Shown here piece by piece: positions 1 through 10,400 of a stretch of DNA of 64,000 nucleotides. Below the pieces are notes generated by a model. It did not search any database, was not told where the DNA came from, and saw nothing but the letters and a program-made list of their open reading frames with translations. The stretch lies in NCBI RefSeq assembly GCF_031426495.1, contig NZ_JANPLK010000051.1, forward strand, positions 1 to 64,000, given 5' to 3'. A program made the translations under genes and the position numbers. The stretch is from Gemmatimonas sp. (GTDB taxonomy: Bacteria > Gemmatimonadota > Gemmatimonadetes > Gemmatimonadales > Gemmatimonadaceae). The first letter of the stretch is position 1. Every line of letters starts with the position of its first letter.

Positions 1-86
1 ACACGCCTTAAAACACACACTCCCTCCACCACGCTCGGCCGCGCGCGCCACCTGCCGGCCGGTCTATGCGAAGCACGCCTTCTGGA

Positions 87-1202
87 TCAGCGACCGCGAA
101 TCGACGGCGGCAGGGTGGCTTCGAGGATCGTCGCGGAGCCCATGCGACCTTCGATGCCAGCCTTGGGCTGCAGATTCACGCGCACGAACCCGTAGTTCTT
201 CCACGCCGGCGAGCCGGTCGCGTCGGGGATCGTGTCGGCCGAGAGGCGCGACGCCATCGCGAAGATCACGCGGGGGCTGTCGAACACGACACTCGGAGCC
301 GGGTTGGTCTTGTCGGCTTCGTACAACGAGATCGCGCGATCAGGGAACGGCGCGGTGCGACGGCCAAGATACGTTGTGTCGTTGAACCGGCCGGTGGTGT
401 CGAGCTTGATCCCGTACGCGTTGTAGTAGTAACCAACAGGCGGGCGGAAGTAGTTCGAGTCGTTCAGGATCATGATGTTGCCACGCACTTCCACGCGACC
501 ACGCGGAACGATGGTCATTGCACCGTTTGTGGCGACCACGAACTCCTGATTGGCACCCGGGTTGCCCGGCTGCACAGGAATTCCGCGGCCGAACGTGCCG
601 AAACGCAGGCTCGCGACACGGTTCGCATTGGCCTGACTGCGGCGCGCCCACAACGGACGCACTTCACCCGGCGCGGCACCGGCCGCGCCCGACTCGATGC
701 TGATCAGCACCGTGTTGAGCGAATCCGTTGCCACGAGCGCCGGAGCCGACACGCGGGACACGGCCACGCGCAGGGCGATGTTCGCACCGCCGGCTCTGAA
801 GCTGGCGCCGGTGGTGGTGAACGCGGTGTTCGTGAACACCGGATCGCCCGCCGCGTTGAGCGTCGAGTCACGACGGGTGGCCACGATGTTGAGCGCCGTC
901 GCCGGCGCGAACTTGGTGGCCGAGTCGTTGGCGAACCACACCGTGTAGCTGCCGGTCGTCAGCGTATCGAGACCGGCGAGCGTGATGATCACCGAGTCAT
1001 TGGCCGGCGTGGCGGACGCCACGATGCCAACGGGATAGGTGACGGTGCCACGCGGCAGGTTGGTGGAGGTACGGAGGAAATTCGTACCGAAACCGAGAGC
1101 ACCCGCGGGCTCGGTCGTGATCGACCGTTCGTCGCCACAGGCCGTGGAAACAGCAACGGCAAGAACGCCGGCTACCAAGAGGAAAGGACGCATGTTGCGC
1201 AT
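87..1202 (-). CDS. putative exported lipoprotein, unknown function
   Basis: The 371-aa product starts with a hydrophobic signal segment (FLLVAGVLAVAVSTAC) ending at a cysteine around residue 22, which suggests a lipoprotein although the lipobox (S-T-A-C) is not ideal. The remainder is rich in Thr, Ser, Val and Asn and looks like secreted beta-sandwich material; I do not recognise a family. It is the last gene of a five-gene minus-strand run (TonB receptor, large secreted protein, PorV-like protein, beta-barrel, this protein), only 3 bases after the beta-barrel gene, so it is probably co-transcribed and surface-associated. The ATG codes for a plausible signal peptide. Confidence 0.7.
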   Translation of the reverse strand: MRNMRPFLLVAGVLAVAVSTACGDERSITTEPAGALGFGTNFLRTSTNLPRGTVTYPVGIVASATPANDSVIITLAGLDTLTTGSYTVWFANDSATKFAPATALNIVATRRDSTLNAAGDPVFTNTAFTTTGASFRAGGANIALRVAVSRVSAPALVATDSLNTVLISIESGAAGAAPGEVRPLWARRSQANANRVASLRFGTFGRGIPVQPGNPGANQEFVVATNGAMTIVPRGRVEVRGNIMILNDSNYFRPPVGYYYNAYGIKLDTTGRFNDTTYLGRRTAPFPDRAISLYEADKTNPAPSVVFDSPRVIFAMASRLSADTIPDATGSPAWKNYGFVRVNLQPKAGIEGRMGSATILEATLPPSIRGR

Positions 1203-1205
1203 CGG

Positions 1206-1913
1206 TTATTTACCCCCGCCAATGCCGCCGGGGACGTACCGGAAGCCCAGCGTGAACATGGTGTTCAACGCAGTCGTCTTCGCCGCAGGAGGCGTCGGGA
1301 AGTCTTCCGGGAACGGTTGAATGAGTTCGGTACGGTCGCGCGCCGGATTCAGGAAATTGCGATCATAACCCTGATACTGCACCGCGCGCACGTCGAACTG
1401 GAGGCCGGCTTGCTCGCTGAGCTTGATCCAGAATCCGGCGCCACCGGTGTAGGACACGTCGTTGTTACGCGTCTCCTTGCCGTTGACCTGGGCGTCGAGA
1501 ATCATGACGTAGGTACCGGCACCCGCCATCACGAACGGCGCCACCTTCTTGCCCGGATACCGCAACGTGGCCGCGAGTCCGAGGTTGACCGTGTTCACCG
1601 GCTGGCCGACGTACTGGTAGCGAATCGAATCACCACCCGCTACCGCAGCCTGACCGAAGCGCAGACGCGTGAGGAAATCCTTCTTGGTGGTGTTGCCGCG
1701 CGACACGTCGACGGTGGTCCCGATGCCCAAATACTTGGACAGCGCGTACTCTGCATCAAGACCGATCAGTGCCGCCGGATCGAGACTGGCGGCTCGCTCG
1801 GCCTGAAGGATGCCGAGACGGGTGGTGACCGTAAACTGCTTCGGCGCGATCTGCGCGCCGACGCTCGCTGCGGTCAGCGCCAATGCAGCGAGAATACCTG
1901 CAGCGCGGTTCAT
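1206..1913 (-). CDS. outer-membrane beta-barrel protein
   Basis: The 235-aa protein has a clear signal peptide (AAGILAALALTAASVGAQ). Alternating short hydrophobic strands follow, of the kind seen in small outer-membrane beta-barrels of the OmpW/OmpA-barrel sort; the C-terminus GFRYVPGG ends like a last barrel strand. The start overlaps the stop of the upstream PorV-like gene by 4 bases (ATGA type) and a purine-rich AGGTGG lies just upstream, supporting translational coupling. Function is unknown. The context (PorV-like protein, TonB receptor) suggests an envelope role. Confidence 0.75.
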   Translation of the reverse strand: MNRAAGILAALALTAASVGAQIAPKQFTVTTRLGILQAERAASLDPAALIGLDAEYALSKYLGIGTTVDVSRGNTTKKDFLTRLRFGQAAVAGGDSIRYQYVGQPVNTVNLGLAATLRYPGKKVAPFVMAGAGTYVMILDAQVNGKETRNNDVSYTGGAGFWIKLSEQAGLQFDVRAVQYQGYDRNFLNPARDRTELIQPFPEDFPTPPAAKTTALNTMFTLGFRYVPGGIGGGK

Positions 1914-3016
1914 CGACCCACCTCGAACGAGAAGATCTGAATGTTCTGGAGCGCACCGGCCGACTCAAACGAGTAATCGAAGCGGACGTTACGTCCCTTC
2001 GCCGGGAGACGGAGACCGAAACCACCGGCCAGTCCGACCGGCGTGTCGGTGCCACGATCGCGATCATCGTTATACACGCGCTTGCCGCCGCGCACGAACA
2101 GGATGTTGCGATAGCCGTACTCGAGACCGATGGCGTACTGCGTCGTGAAGTCGGTTGACTCGTTCACGGCGACTTCGGCGTTGAGCGTGTTGTTGCCGCT
2201 GCCCTTGCCGAGCAGTGAGTTCGCCGAACCGAGCAGATCCGACGCGATTGACAGGCGGAACTCGACCGGCAGTTCAACCTGCGACGTGTACAGCGACACG
2301 CGACGGTTGTCGCTGAAGGTGCCGCGGTCGGCGGTGCTGATGACGCGCGTGATCAGCGCGCCCGATGCGCGTGCCGTGGGACCGACGTTGGAGATCGAGC
2401 CACCGAGCGTAAGGCCGTAGAGACCGGTGTTGAACTGGGTGCCGATGTCGCCAGCCACCCACTTCGTGCCGGCATCAGGGATGCCCTCGCTGATAAACTT
2501 TATCTGGCCACCAACCTGGAGACGGTCGGTGAGGCGCTTGGCGTAGCCGATGCCGACCACCGTGGACGTCCACTGGAAGAAATTGCCACCCAGTCGATCG
2601 CCAAACGGATTGAGCTCCGTGGTACGCTTGATGTCGCCCGAGCTCAGCGTGTTGAAGTGCACGCCGAGATTGCCGCCCAGTGCGGGGATCGAGAGCGCGG
2701 CGTAGGTCTGCCCGAGCCCGAGATCGCCGTACAGACTCTGGCGACCGGCAACCGCCGAGAACGACTCGGAGGTGCCGGCGCCCGACGGATTGGAAAACCA
2801 CGCCAACGGACCGCTCACCGACGCGGCCGTGGCATTGGCCATCGCGCCGCTACGTGCGCCGACGCCGATGTGGAGGAAGTTGGCGCCACGCGTACCCTGA
2901 CGATTCGGGGTATCCGCTGGCGTAGGAAGTAGTCCACCGGGGCCCTGGGCACGAACCGTCGTGCCCAGAAGCAGGGTGGCGGCGCCGAAGGCGCCGATGA
3001 GCCGGGTGATTTGCAT
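1910..3016 (-). CDS. PorV/PorQ-like outer-membrane protein (UPF0164-type)
   Basis: The 368-aa product has a signal peptide (IGAFGAATLLLGTTVRAQ) and then the typical PorV/PorQ N-terminal region: FLHIGVGARSGAMANA followed by ASVSGPLAWFSNPSG. In Bacteroidota, PorV is the outer-membrane shuttle of the type IX secretion system that binds the C-terminal domain of cargo. The rest is a FadL-like barrel pattern. It lies directly downstream of a 1465-aa secreted protein with a type-9-like C-terminal domain, which fits a shuttle-cargo pairing. A GGGAG ribosome-binding site sits 5 bases before the ATG. Family assignment is fairly sure; participation in a type-9-like pathway here is inferred. Confidence 0.8.
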   Translation of the reverse strand: MQITRLIGAFGAATLLLGTTVRAQGPGGLLPTPADTPNRQGTRGANFLHIGVGARSGAMANATAASVSGPLAWFSNPSGAGTSESFSAVAGRQSLYGDLGLGQTYAALSIPALGGNLGVHFNTLSSGDIKRTTELNPFGDRLGGNFFQWTSTVVGIGYAKRLTDRLQVGGQIKFISEGIPDAGTKWVAGDIGTQFNTGLYGLTLGGSISNVGPTARASGALITRVISTADRGTFSDNRRVSLYTSQVELPVEFRLSIASDLLGSANSLLGKGSGNNTLNAEVAVNESTDFTTQYAIGLEYGYRNILFVRGGKRVYNDDRDRGTDTPVGLAGGFGLRLPAKGRNVRFDYSFESAGALQNIQIFSFEVGR

Positions 3017-3026
3017 CGCTGCTCCC

Positions 3027-6000
3027 TTAGCGGATGATCACGAACTTGCCGCGATGCACCTGGTCCTTGCCAGCCGTGCCGGTCGCAGTGAGCACATAGA
3101 TGTAGAGACCCGACGCCATGTCGGTGCCTTCGCGCGTGCGAAGGTTGAACGGCAGGTCACCGGAGGTCGAGTTGTTGCCCGCGTAGGTCAGGTCGCTCTT
3201 GGTCCACATCAGCTCCTGGAGGAACTGGCCAGACACCGAGTAGACCCGCAGCACGCCTTGTTCCGGCACGTTCGTAAAGTAGATGCGCGGTACCGCGAGT
3301 CGCGCACCATCCACGCCGTCGTTATCCGAGCGCACGAGGTACGGGTTCGGCACCACCGAGACCTTGGCCAGATCGGCCTTGGTAAGTTCGGCCTTGATGC
3401 TGAACGGCGTGGCCACGAGCTGGATGCTCGAGCGCGGGTCGAACGTGCGCGTCAGTTCGAACGTCTGCTTCCAAGTCGGCTCAACCGGCAGATAGCCGCC
3501 GGCCGTCGTGGCACCGCGCGTGTTGATCGCGAGCGGATTGCAGCTGTTCTGGTCGATCGTGGCCGCCGGCCGGGTACCCGATCCGTTCACACCACCCGTG
3601 CACGCCACCAGGAACTTGTTCAGGCCGACCGAGTCAGCGAGCACCGGAATCGTACGGAAGCCGTTCGAACCATCGGCCTGTACCACCACGACGCGTGTGG
3701 TGCCCTGCAGCACCGTGCTGTCCTTCTCAACCTTCTGCAGCACGATCAGCGTGTCACCCGGCATCCAGAGCGAATCGGGGACGGCGACACGAACCGTGTC
3801 GTTGCCGGAGCCGAGGAGACGGGTGTTGCCGACGCCACCCTGCGCGAAGGTCTGGCGGGCGAGCATGGCGAACTTGACGTTCTCTTCGCGACCACCGACC
3901 GGGTCGGTGAACTTCATCGTGAACGGCACGCGAACACGAACCAGCGGGCGCGTGGTCGCGGCGCCAACCAACGCGGTCACCGCAGCCGTCGTTTCGGTGA
4001 TCGTCGTGGCCTTGGCGGCCACATCGACCAACGCCGTCGTCACGGCAGACTGCAGATCGGCGACCGGATCGAGCTTGAACGCCTTCGCGCCCCACGGATC
4101 GGTAAGCCACGTCATTTCGTAGCGACCGCCCTTGATCCGCTTATTCGCAACAAGCGGACCGGTGGTGACCGTTGTGAATGTGCCCTGCACCTGCGGCACG
4201 AACTGACGCGCATTACCGGAGAGTGTGTCGCCGCTTTTACGGATCACGAAGTTCCGATCGCGCTGCACGTTGTTCGAGAGCCGCTCCGAACGGAAGCCGT
4301 TGGCCGTGTTCGACGAGTCGTCCGGCTGGGCGGTGAAGCCCGGATACAGCGGTGAGCCAACCTGGTCACGGACCTGATTACCACCGTTGGTGCCGTACGG
4401 ATCGTTGATCGCGAAGATCGGCTTGTTGTCGCCGGTCACCCAGACGTAGCCGGGGTACCCGGCGGGCGAGGAGATCGTGTCGACGAACACGCGCGAGGCG
4501 CCGGTCACGCCGCGCGCCGTGCCCGGAAGCAACGTCGTACCGAAACGAACCGGGATGTCAGCGGTTGTCGTGAACGACTGCTCCTTCGCCACGAAATTCG
4601 TGGTCGCCGGTGCGGTCGGCGACGTGGTCGCACTCGGCAGCACCCAACGGGCACTGATGGTCGAGGAGACCGCACGCGTGACCGTATCCTGCACCTTACG
4701 GATGATGAACTGATTGCCGAACACCAGGCGCGACGTACCGGTCACGCTGTTCGACACCGCCTGCACGAGCACCGGCTGTGTGGAGTTACCCACCACCGTG
4801 GACGTGTCGACGCGAGCGAACTGACGGCCGGCTGCGTTGGTGATCGGCGCGTATACCGTGAGGGATGCCGGTCCCGAGGTCGCGAACGCCGAGTTGATCG
4901 TGTCGAGCGGGAAGCCGAAGGCCTCCTGTGCATTCGTGATGTAGAGCCCACGGCCAGGCAGCGAGTCGACGACGCGGAACGTCGCGTCGGAGAAGCCGCG
5001 CGTACGGGTCACAAAGACATAGTTGTACGTGCGCCCCGCCTGCAGATTCTCGGCATAGTTCGCCGTCTGCGGGACGCCCCTCACGTAGTTCACCGTGGCG
5101 ACCGGGCGCCAGCCAAATGCCGGAATCGCGGCATCGATGGCACGAGTCGGCGCCGAGGTACAGGTAGCCGCGTTACCCGTCGTATTCGTGAAGGTCGTTC
5201 CACCGTCGCACGACTTGAACAGATAGACCGAGCTCAAGTTGTCGTTCGACCGGGCCCTGAGAGAATCCAGCAGCGTGGGGTTGAGCCGCAGGATACGTCG
5301 GGTGGCGACGTCGCCAGCCAGCGAATCGGCGCGCACCTTGTTCACCAGGCCGACCATGTACGGGTCAACCGGGTTGATGCTCGGATATCGAATCACGATC
5401 TGCGAACCGATGGAGGTCGCCGCGCCTCCCGTGAGCGAGTCGAGCAGTTCCCCCGAGTTGATCGTATACGAGAGACCCGCCTTCACTTCCGGATACGCGA
5501 TGGGCTGCGGGCCGGCGTAGTTCGTGAGGTAGGCTTCCGTGAGGCCTTCGATGGCCCGGCGCGTGGTGACGGAGTCGGGGTTCCAGGAGAAGGCCCAGAG
5601 GAACTGCGTGGTGTCGCCCGCCTTCAGCTTGAACGGGCCGGCCGTGATCGTGCCGAGGATGTTGCCATACTCATTGCGATAGCCGCCCACGATGGTGTCG
5701 GAGTAGACTCCGTGGCAGCCAAGGGAACCGCAGCCCGGCACCGAGATCGAGTCCTGCACGCCATCGTTGTTGTAGTCCCACCTGCCGAACGGCTGCCCGT
5801 TGCTCGGATTGGTAGTACCACCCGGTACGAACTTCGGGAACTTCACACCGGCCGGCGTCGCGGGCAGCGAGCCGGTCCACTCTTCCGGTGTGACCATGCC
5901 GGTGAAGTTGTTGATCGAGAAGTCCGACGGATTGCGGCCATCGAGGAAGTCGTCTTCCTTGGACGCCAGATAGCCGAAAGCAGCACGGGTCGAACGATTG

Positions 6001-7424
6001 ATCGCCTGTCCCGCACGGCCGACGGAGCCGGGGTGCGAGTGGTTGAATGTGATCGTGTCGTCGGCGAGCGGGCTGGTCGGGTTGTAGTAGGGATCAGCCG
6101 GGTTGCGCGTGAAGCGCTTGTTGCGCACGTCGCCCAAGGGCGACTTGAGCCACGTCATGCTCCACACACCGGCTTGGAAACCCACCGTCGAGACGCAGCC
6201 ACCGAGCGTGGAGTTGAGATAGCGCTTCGGATACGACGTGCTGCAGTTACCGCTCGTGCCGGCCTTCGACGCCAGAATCGTGTTCGTGCCGAAATCGAAG
6301 TACAGCGACATGTACTGGTTGCCGTCGGTGACCGACAGGAAGCCCGGAGTCGTGCCGAAGTACAACGAATCGTAGTCGACGCCCGTGCCGTACACGGCGG
6401 CCGACTTGTTAACCATCTGGACCTGATAGAACTGCGTGTTGCGCGTGGCGGGCGAGGCGAACTGGTAGCTGTCCACGCGGAGCTCGAGGCCCAACGGGTA
6501 GCCACCGTCCAACGGCGTGCCCGAACCACCCGGCACGATCCCGCCATAGCGGAGCTTCTGCTCACGATAGTAATCGGAGATGAAGCCGTACACGCTCTGC
6601 GTACCCAGGAACTGCGTGGCGTCTAGGCGCGCGGCCGGAAGACGCCAGTCGTCCCAACGGAACGTGCTCTTGTTCGCGTTGAACGTGTTCAGCCACACCG
6701 AGTCCTGCACCACCAGCTTGCCCCTGAAGCCCTCGGAGCCCCAGGTATCCGGGCAATCCTTTTGCGCGAGCAGCGAGAAGCCGGTGGTCGTGTACACATT
6801 GCCGTCGGACCGGCACGACGAGCCATCCTGCGCCGTAACGCCAGCAAAGCTCTTGCCGAACTGGGCGTCGGCCGCGCCCCACTTGCGGCTGGACGACACC
6901 AGCGTTTCCCAAGTGAGCGACGTGTAGCCGAGCGTACCGGTCATGTTGTTAATGCGTGGATTGACCACGCGAATCTTCCGGAATTCCGTTGGAGGCGCCG
7001 CCACCACGAAGCCCATCTGGAAAAACACGTGGAACTGGCCCGCTGTCGCACTGACCGCGCGCGCGCCGAAGGCGATGTCGCCCTGGTTCTGCGGCACCGG
7101 ACCGCCTTGGCTGGCGATGGCTGCACGGTAGGTGCCACTCATACGCAGTGTGCCGAACGCGAGATCTTCCGCTGCGAACAGGTCGAACCCGTTCTTGGCA
7201 GGAATGGGGATCTGGCGGATCGTGCCGTCGGGCAACATCTCGTCGAGAAAGTTGACCTTGGCCTGCGTGGCGCGCTGCGCCTCCGCCACACCGGACACGA
7301 TGATTGAGAGGCCGGCCAGCACTGCAAGGGTACCCAAGGCGCGCGAGACTCCGCGCGCCCCGAGGCCCTGTGGCTGTCGGCGGGAAGTATTGGTAGTGAA
7401 ACCCATGAGGTTTACGCCGTCCAT
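3027..7424 (-). CDS. giant secreted protein with type-9-like C-terminal sorting domain
   Basis: The 1465-aa product has a long-n-region signal peptide (core VLAGLSIIVSGVAEAQ). The middle is a long beta-rich Thr/Asn-rich segment with several Cys pairs and no family I can name. The last ~100 residues form a FlgD-like/T9SS type-A-like module: VVPNPYLVRSD, then GVLRVYSVSGQFLQEL, then DMASGLYIYVLTA, ending GKFVIIR. That pattern (PNP, V-x-V-x-S-x-x-G, ASG-x-Y, final K-F-V-I) is diagnostic of Por sorting tails and related FlgD Ig-like domains. The start lies 2 bases after the TonB-receptor stop; a second ATG at 7406 is a possible alternative. The neighbouring PorV-like gene supports cell-surface export. 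Confidence 0.8.
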   Translation of the reverse strand: MDGVNLMGFTTNTSRRQPQGLGARGVSRALGTLAVLAGLSIIVSGVAEAQRATQAKVNFLDEMLPDGTIRQIPIPAKNGFDLFAAEDLAFGTLRMSGTYRAAIASQGGPVPQNQGDIAFGARAVSATAGQFHVFFQMGFVVAAPPTEFRKIRVVNPRINNMTGTLGYTSLTWETLVSSSRKWGAADAQFGKSFAGVTAQDGSSCRSDGNVYTTTGFSLLAQKDCPDTWGSEGFRGKLVVQDSVWLNTFNANKSTFRWDDWRLPAARLDATQFLGTQSVYGFISDYYREQKLRYGGIVPGGSGTPLDGGYPLGLELRVDSYQFASPATRNTQFYQVQMVNKSAAVYGTGVDYDSLYFGTTPGFLSVTDGNQYMSLYFDFGTNTILASKAGTSGNCSTSYPKRYLNSTLGGCVSTVGFQAGVWSMTWLKSPLGDVRNKRFTRNPADPYYNPTSPLADDTITFNHSHPGSVGRAGQAINRSTRAAFGYLASKEDDFLDGRNPSDFSINNFTGMVTPEEWTGSLPATPAGVKFPKFVPGGTTNPSNGQPFGRWDYNNDGVQDSISVPGCGSLGCHGVYSDTIVGGYRNEYGNILGTITAGPFKLKAGDTTQFLWAFSWNPDSVTTRRAIEGLTEAYLTNYAGPQPIAYPEVKAGLSYTINSGELLDSLTGGAATSIGSQIVIRYPSINPVDPYMVGLVNKVRADSLAGDVATRRILRLNPTLLDSLRARSNDNLSSVYLFKSCDGGTTFTNTTGNAATCTSAPTRAIDAAIPAFGWRPVATVNYVRGVPQTANYAENLQAGRTYNYVFVTRTRGFSDATFRVVDSLPGRGLYITNAQEAFGFPLDTINSAFATSGPASLTVYAPITNAAGRQFARVDTSTVVGNSTQPVLVQAVSNSVTGTSRLVFGNQFIIRKVQDTVTRAVSSTISARWVLPSATTSPTAPATTNFVAKEQSFTTTADIPVRFGTTLLPGTARGVTGASRVFVDTISSPAGYPGYVWVTGDNKPIFAINDPYGTNGGNQVRDQVGSPLYPGFTAQPDDSSNTANGFRSERLSNNVQRDRNFVIRKSGDTLSGNARQFVPQVQGTFTTVTTGPLVANKRIKGGRYEMTWLTDPWGAKAFKLDPVADLQSAVTTALVDVAAKATTITETTAAVTALVGAATTRPLVRVRVPFTMKFTDPVGGREENVKFAMLARQTFAQGGVGNTRLLGSGNDTVRVAVPDSLWMPGDTLIVLQKVEKDSTVLQGTTRVVVVQADGSNGFRTIPVLADSVGLNKFLVACTGGVNGSGTRPAATIDQNSCNPLAINTRGATTAGGYLPVEPTWKQTFELTRTFDPRSSIQLVATPFSIKAELTKADLAKVSVVPNPYLVRSDNDGVDGARLAVPRIYFTNVPEQGVLRVYSVSGQFLQELMWTKSDLTYAGNNSTSGDLPFNLRTREGTDMASGLYIYVLTATGTAGKDQVHRGKFVIIR

Positions 7425-7426
7425 GC

Positions 7427-10400
7427 TCAGAAGTTGACCGACAGGCCGGTAGAAATGCTGCGACGCAATCCGATGTTCTGGGGCTCGTCGAACGCGGTCG
7501 AGGTATTGTCGCCGGAGTTGCCGATACGACGGTTCGCGAAGTCACGCAGACCGGCGTCGCAGGTGCCCGTGTTGTTGAAGACCTGAAGGCAGTTCTTGCG
7601 ATCGAGCAGGTTGTTCACGCGCAGGAAGCCCGAGTAGCGCAGGTTGCCGATGCGAAAGGCCTTGTCGAGCAACAAACCCACGTCCTGCGTGGACGGCTGA
7701 CGCGCCGAGTTCACTTCACCGGAGTTGTTCAAACCGATGACGCCGGCGGCGGCGCCGCGAGTCGGCGTGTACGGGATACCCGACGTGATGTTGTAGGTGA
7801 TCGAGCCACTGAAGTTCTTGAGCAGCTTCCCGGCGTTGAACGGCAGGTTCGGCACGTCGTTTCCGACGCGATAGAACAGCTGCACGTTGAGGCGCTGCGG
7901 CTGGTCGACGTCAGTGAGCGTTTCGACGTTCTGCGCGCGGAGCGCTTCGTCGGTGCGCGACACTTCGTTGGCGCGATCGGGCGGGCGCGCGTTCGTGGTG
8001 GAACGCGAGAGGCCGTAGTTGATGTCGTAGCCCCAGCGATCGGCGAGGCGACGGCGGAAGGCCACTTCCACACCGCGCGACGACAGGAAGTCGCCGTTCA
8101 CGATGATGTTGTACGTCGGGAAGGCGCCGGCGTACGTGCTGCCGATGTCCTGCGCCGCGCGGCTGCTGCGGATACCCGTCAGGCCGGTTTCCGAGCGGCT
8201 GAACACGGCCACCTGGATCGAGTAGCCCTTGCCGATTTCACCCGAGTAGCCGACTTCGAACTGCTTGGCCTGCTCGAGGCGGAGGCTCGGATTGCCGACA
8301 AACGAGGGATTGTCCGGCTGCAGGTTCGGCGTGCACTCGGACGTACCGGGCTTCACCTGACCGGCGGCGCAGTAGTTGTCGCCCGCGCCGGCCGTGGTAC
8401 CAATCCCGGTGTTGCGGTACGTGTTGCCATACAGCGGGACCATCGTGTAGCGGCCGCCGTTGAAGAACACCTGCGACCGCTCGGTGAGTGGGAAGGCCAC
8501 ACCCACGCGCGGGCTGAACGCCGTACGGGCGGGCGACTCGCGGAAGTCGTCGAGCTGAGCGATGGCCGTGGCCGTGTCGAGCAAACGGGCGCGCTGCGTT
8601 TTGGGATCGATCGGCGAGGCGGCGCATCCGGCGAGGCCGTAGGGCTGTCCGGCGGAGTTGAGCATCTGCTTCCCGGCCACGGACGCACCCGAGCACACTT
8701 CACGCGCCGTGGTGCCATTCGACGGATCGAATGGATTGGCCAGCGATTGGCCGCGAGCACGGCCGTAGTCGAAGCGACCACCGAGCTTGATCGTGATGAA
8801 GTCATATTCGATCACGCTCTGGATGTACGCTGCGGCTTCGATCGGCTTGCCACGGTACACCTGGTACACGTTGTTCTTGATACCCGACGTCGTGCTGGCG
8901 TCCTGCTGCACGTCGCTGTACGCGAAGTCGTGGTTCACGAACTGGGCACCGATCTGGATGTTGTTGTGATCGGTGACCTGCGACTGGAGGTCGGCCTTGA
9001 TGGTACGGGTGGTGTACTTCTCACCACCGTAGATGCCCGACGCGATACCCTGGTACGGGACGCGGTCGCAGCCAGTGAAGCCGCCGCAGATCGACAGGAA
9101 CGACTGGTCGAAGTTGCCGTAGGCGAACGGACCCGGGATACACGTGCCGAGGAACACAGCGCAGGTGGTGCGCTCGAAGTCCGTCTGGGCGACGCGAATG
9201 GTGAGGTTAGAGCGGCCGAAGCGCTGTTCGAGCGAGCCGATGAGCAGCTTGCCCTGATCGCGCACCGACGGCTGAATCAGGTCGCGAGAGGCGCGGTTGT
9301 CGGCGCCCGTGAGCGCGAAGAGCGAGTCGGTGCGGTTGTTCACGAGGCCGAGCGGATCGCCACGGTAGGCGAAGAAGTAGCGGCGATCGTAGCCGCGGTT
9401 CTGACGCTCGGAACCGACAGCCGTAAACTTTATGGTCGTGTTGTCGAACGGCAGGAACGTGAGCTTGCCGACCACCGACGAATTCTGCGTGCCGCCGAAC
9501 GCTTGGAAGCCCGGAACAAGGTCCTTGGTGGACACGCCGAGGATGTCGCCAAGCACGAGCGGCGCATTGGCCGTGTACACGTCCTTGTCGAATTCCAACA
9601 CGCGCTGGGCCTGGCTTTGCACTTGGCCGGCCACGGAGTAACGCAGCTTGCTCTTGGTACCCGGCACCGGCCCCGAGAGGTAACCGCGAAGCAGGTTCAA
9701 ACCGAGGAGCTTGTCCTGCTCGGTGCCGAAGATGCTGCCGGGGAGCGTCGAGTTCTGGAAGTCGATGGAGCCCGACACTTCCGAGCCGCCTTCACGCACG
9801 GCCTGGTTGATGACACCGGCCAGCGCGTTGCCATACTGCGGCTCCATCGCGCCACGCTGGAAGTCGACCTGCTGCACGGCCAACGCGCTCATGCCCACGG
9901 CGTCGTTACCGAACAGCGGGTTGTTGATGGCGATACCGTCGATCATCGACAGCGTCGCGCCACCGCGGCTACCACGAACGCGCAACGCGGGCGTGGTGCT
10001 GCGCTGTTCTTCCGCGAGCGACACGACCGAGGTGTTCTGCGGGACTTCCGTGAACCCCTGCTGCAACGCGAGCACGCCGGCGATGCTGGTGACCGGCAGC
10101 GACGTGATCTGCTCGGCGGTGACCGTCGTGCGAGAGCCAACCTGACCACGCTCCACGAGCGGGGCGACGTCGGCTTGCACGGTGATGGCGGCCAACGTCT
10201 GGTTCGACGAGCGCAGCTTGAAGTTCTGTTCGCGCGTCGCGTCGATCGAGATCGTGACGTTCGTGGCGGTCACGCTCTGGAAGCCGAGGCGACGGGCCTG
10301 AACCGAGTAGGATCCGGGAGGAACCTGAATGATGAAATAGCGGCCGCTGGCGTTCGTATTCGAACCCAGCGTCGTCCCTTGAATGACCACCGCAACGCCC

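Noticed and set aside
66..1940. A 624-codon open frame on the plus strand opposite the lipoprotein and beta-barrel genes
   Set aside because: Arg/His-rich composition typical of the antisense of GC-rich genes; the minus-strand proteins have signal peptides and recognisable strands.
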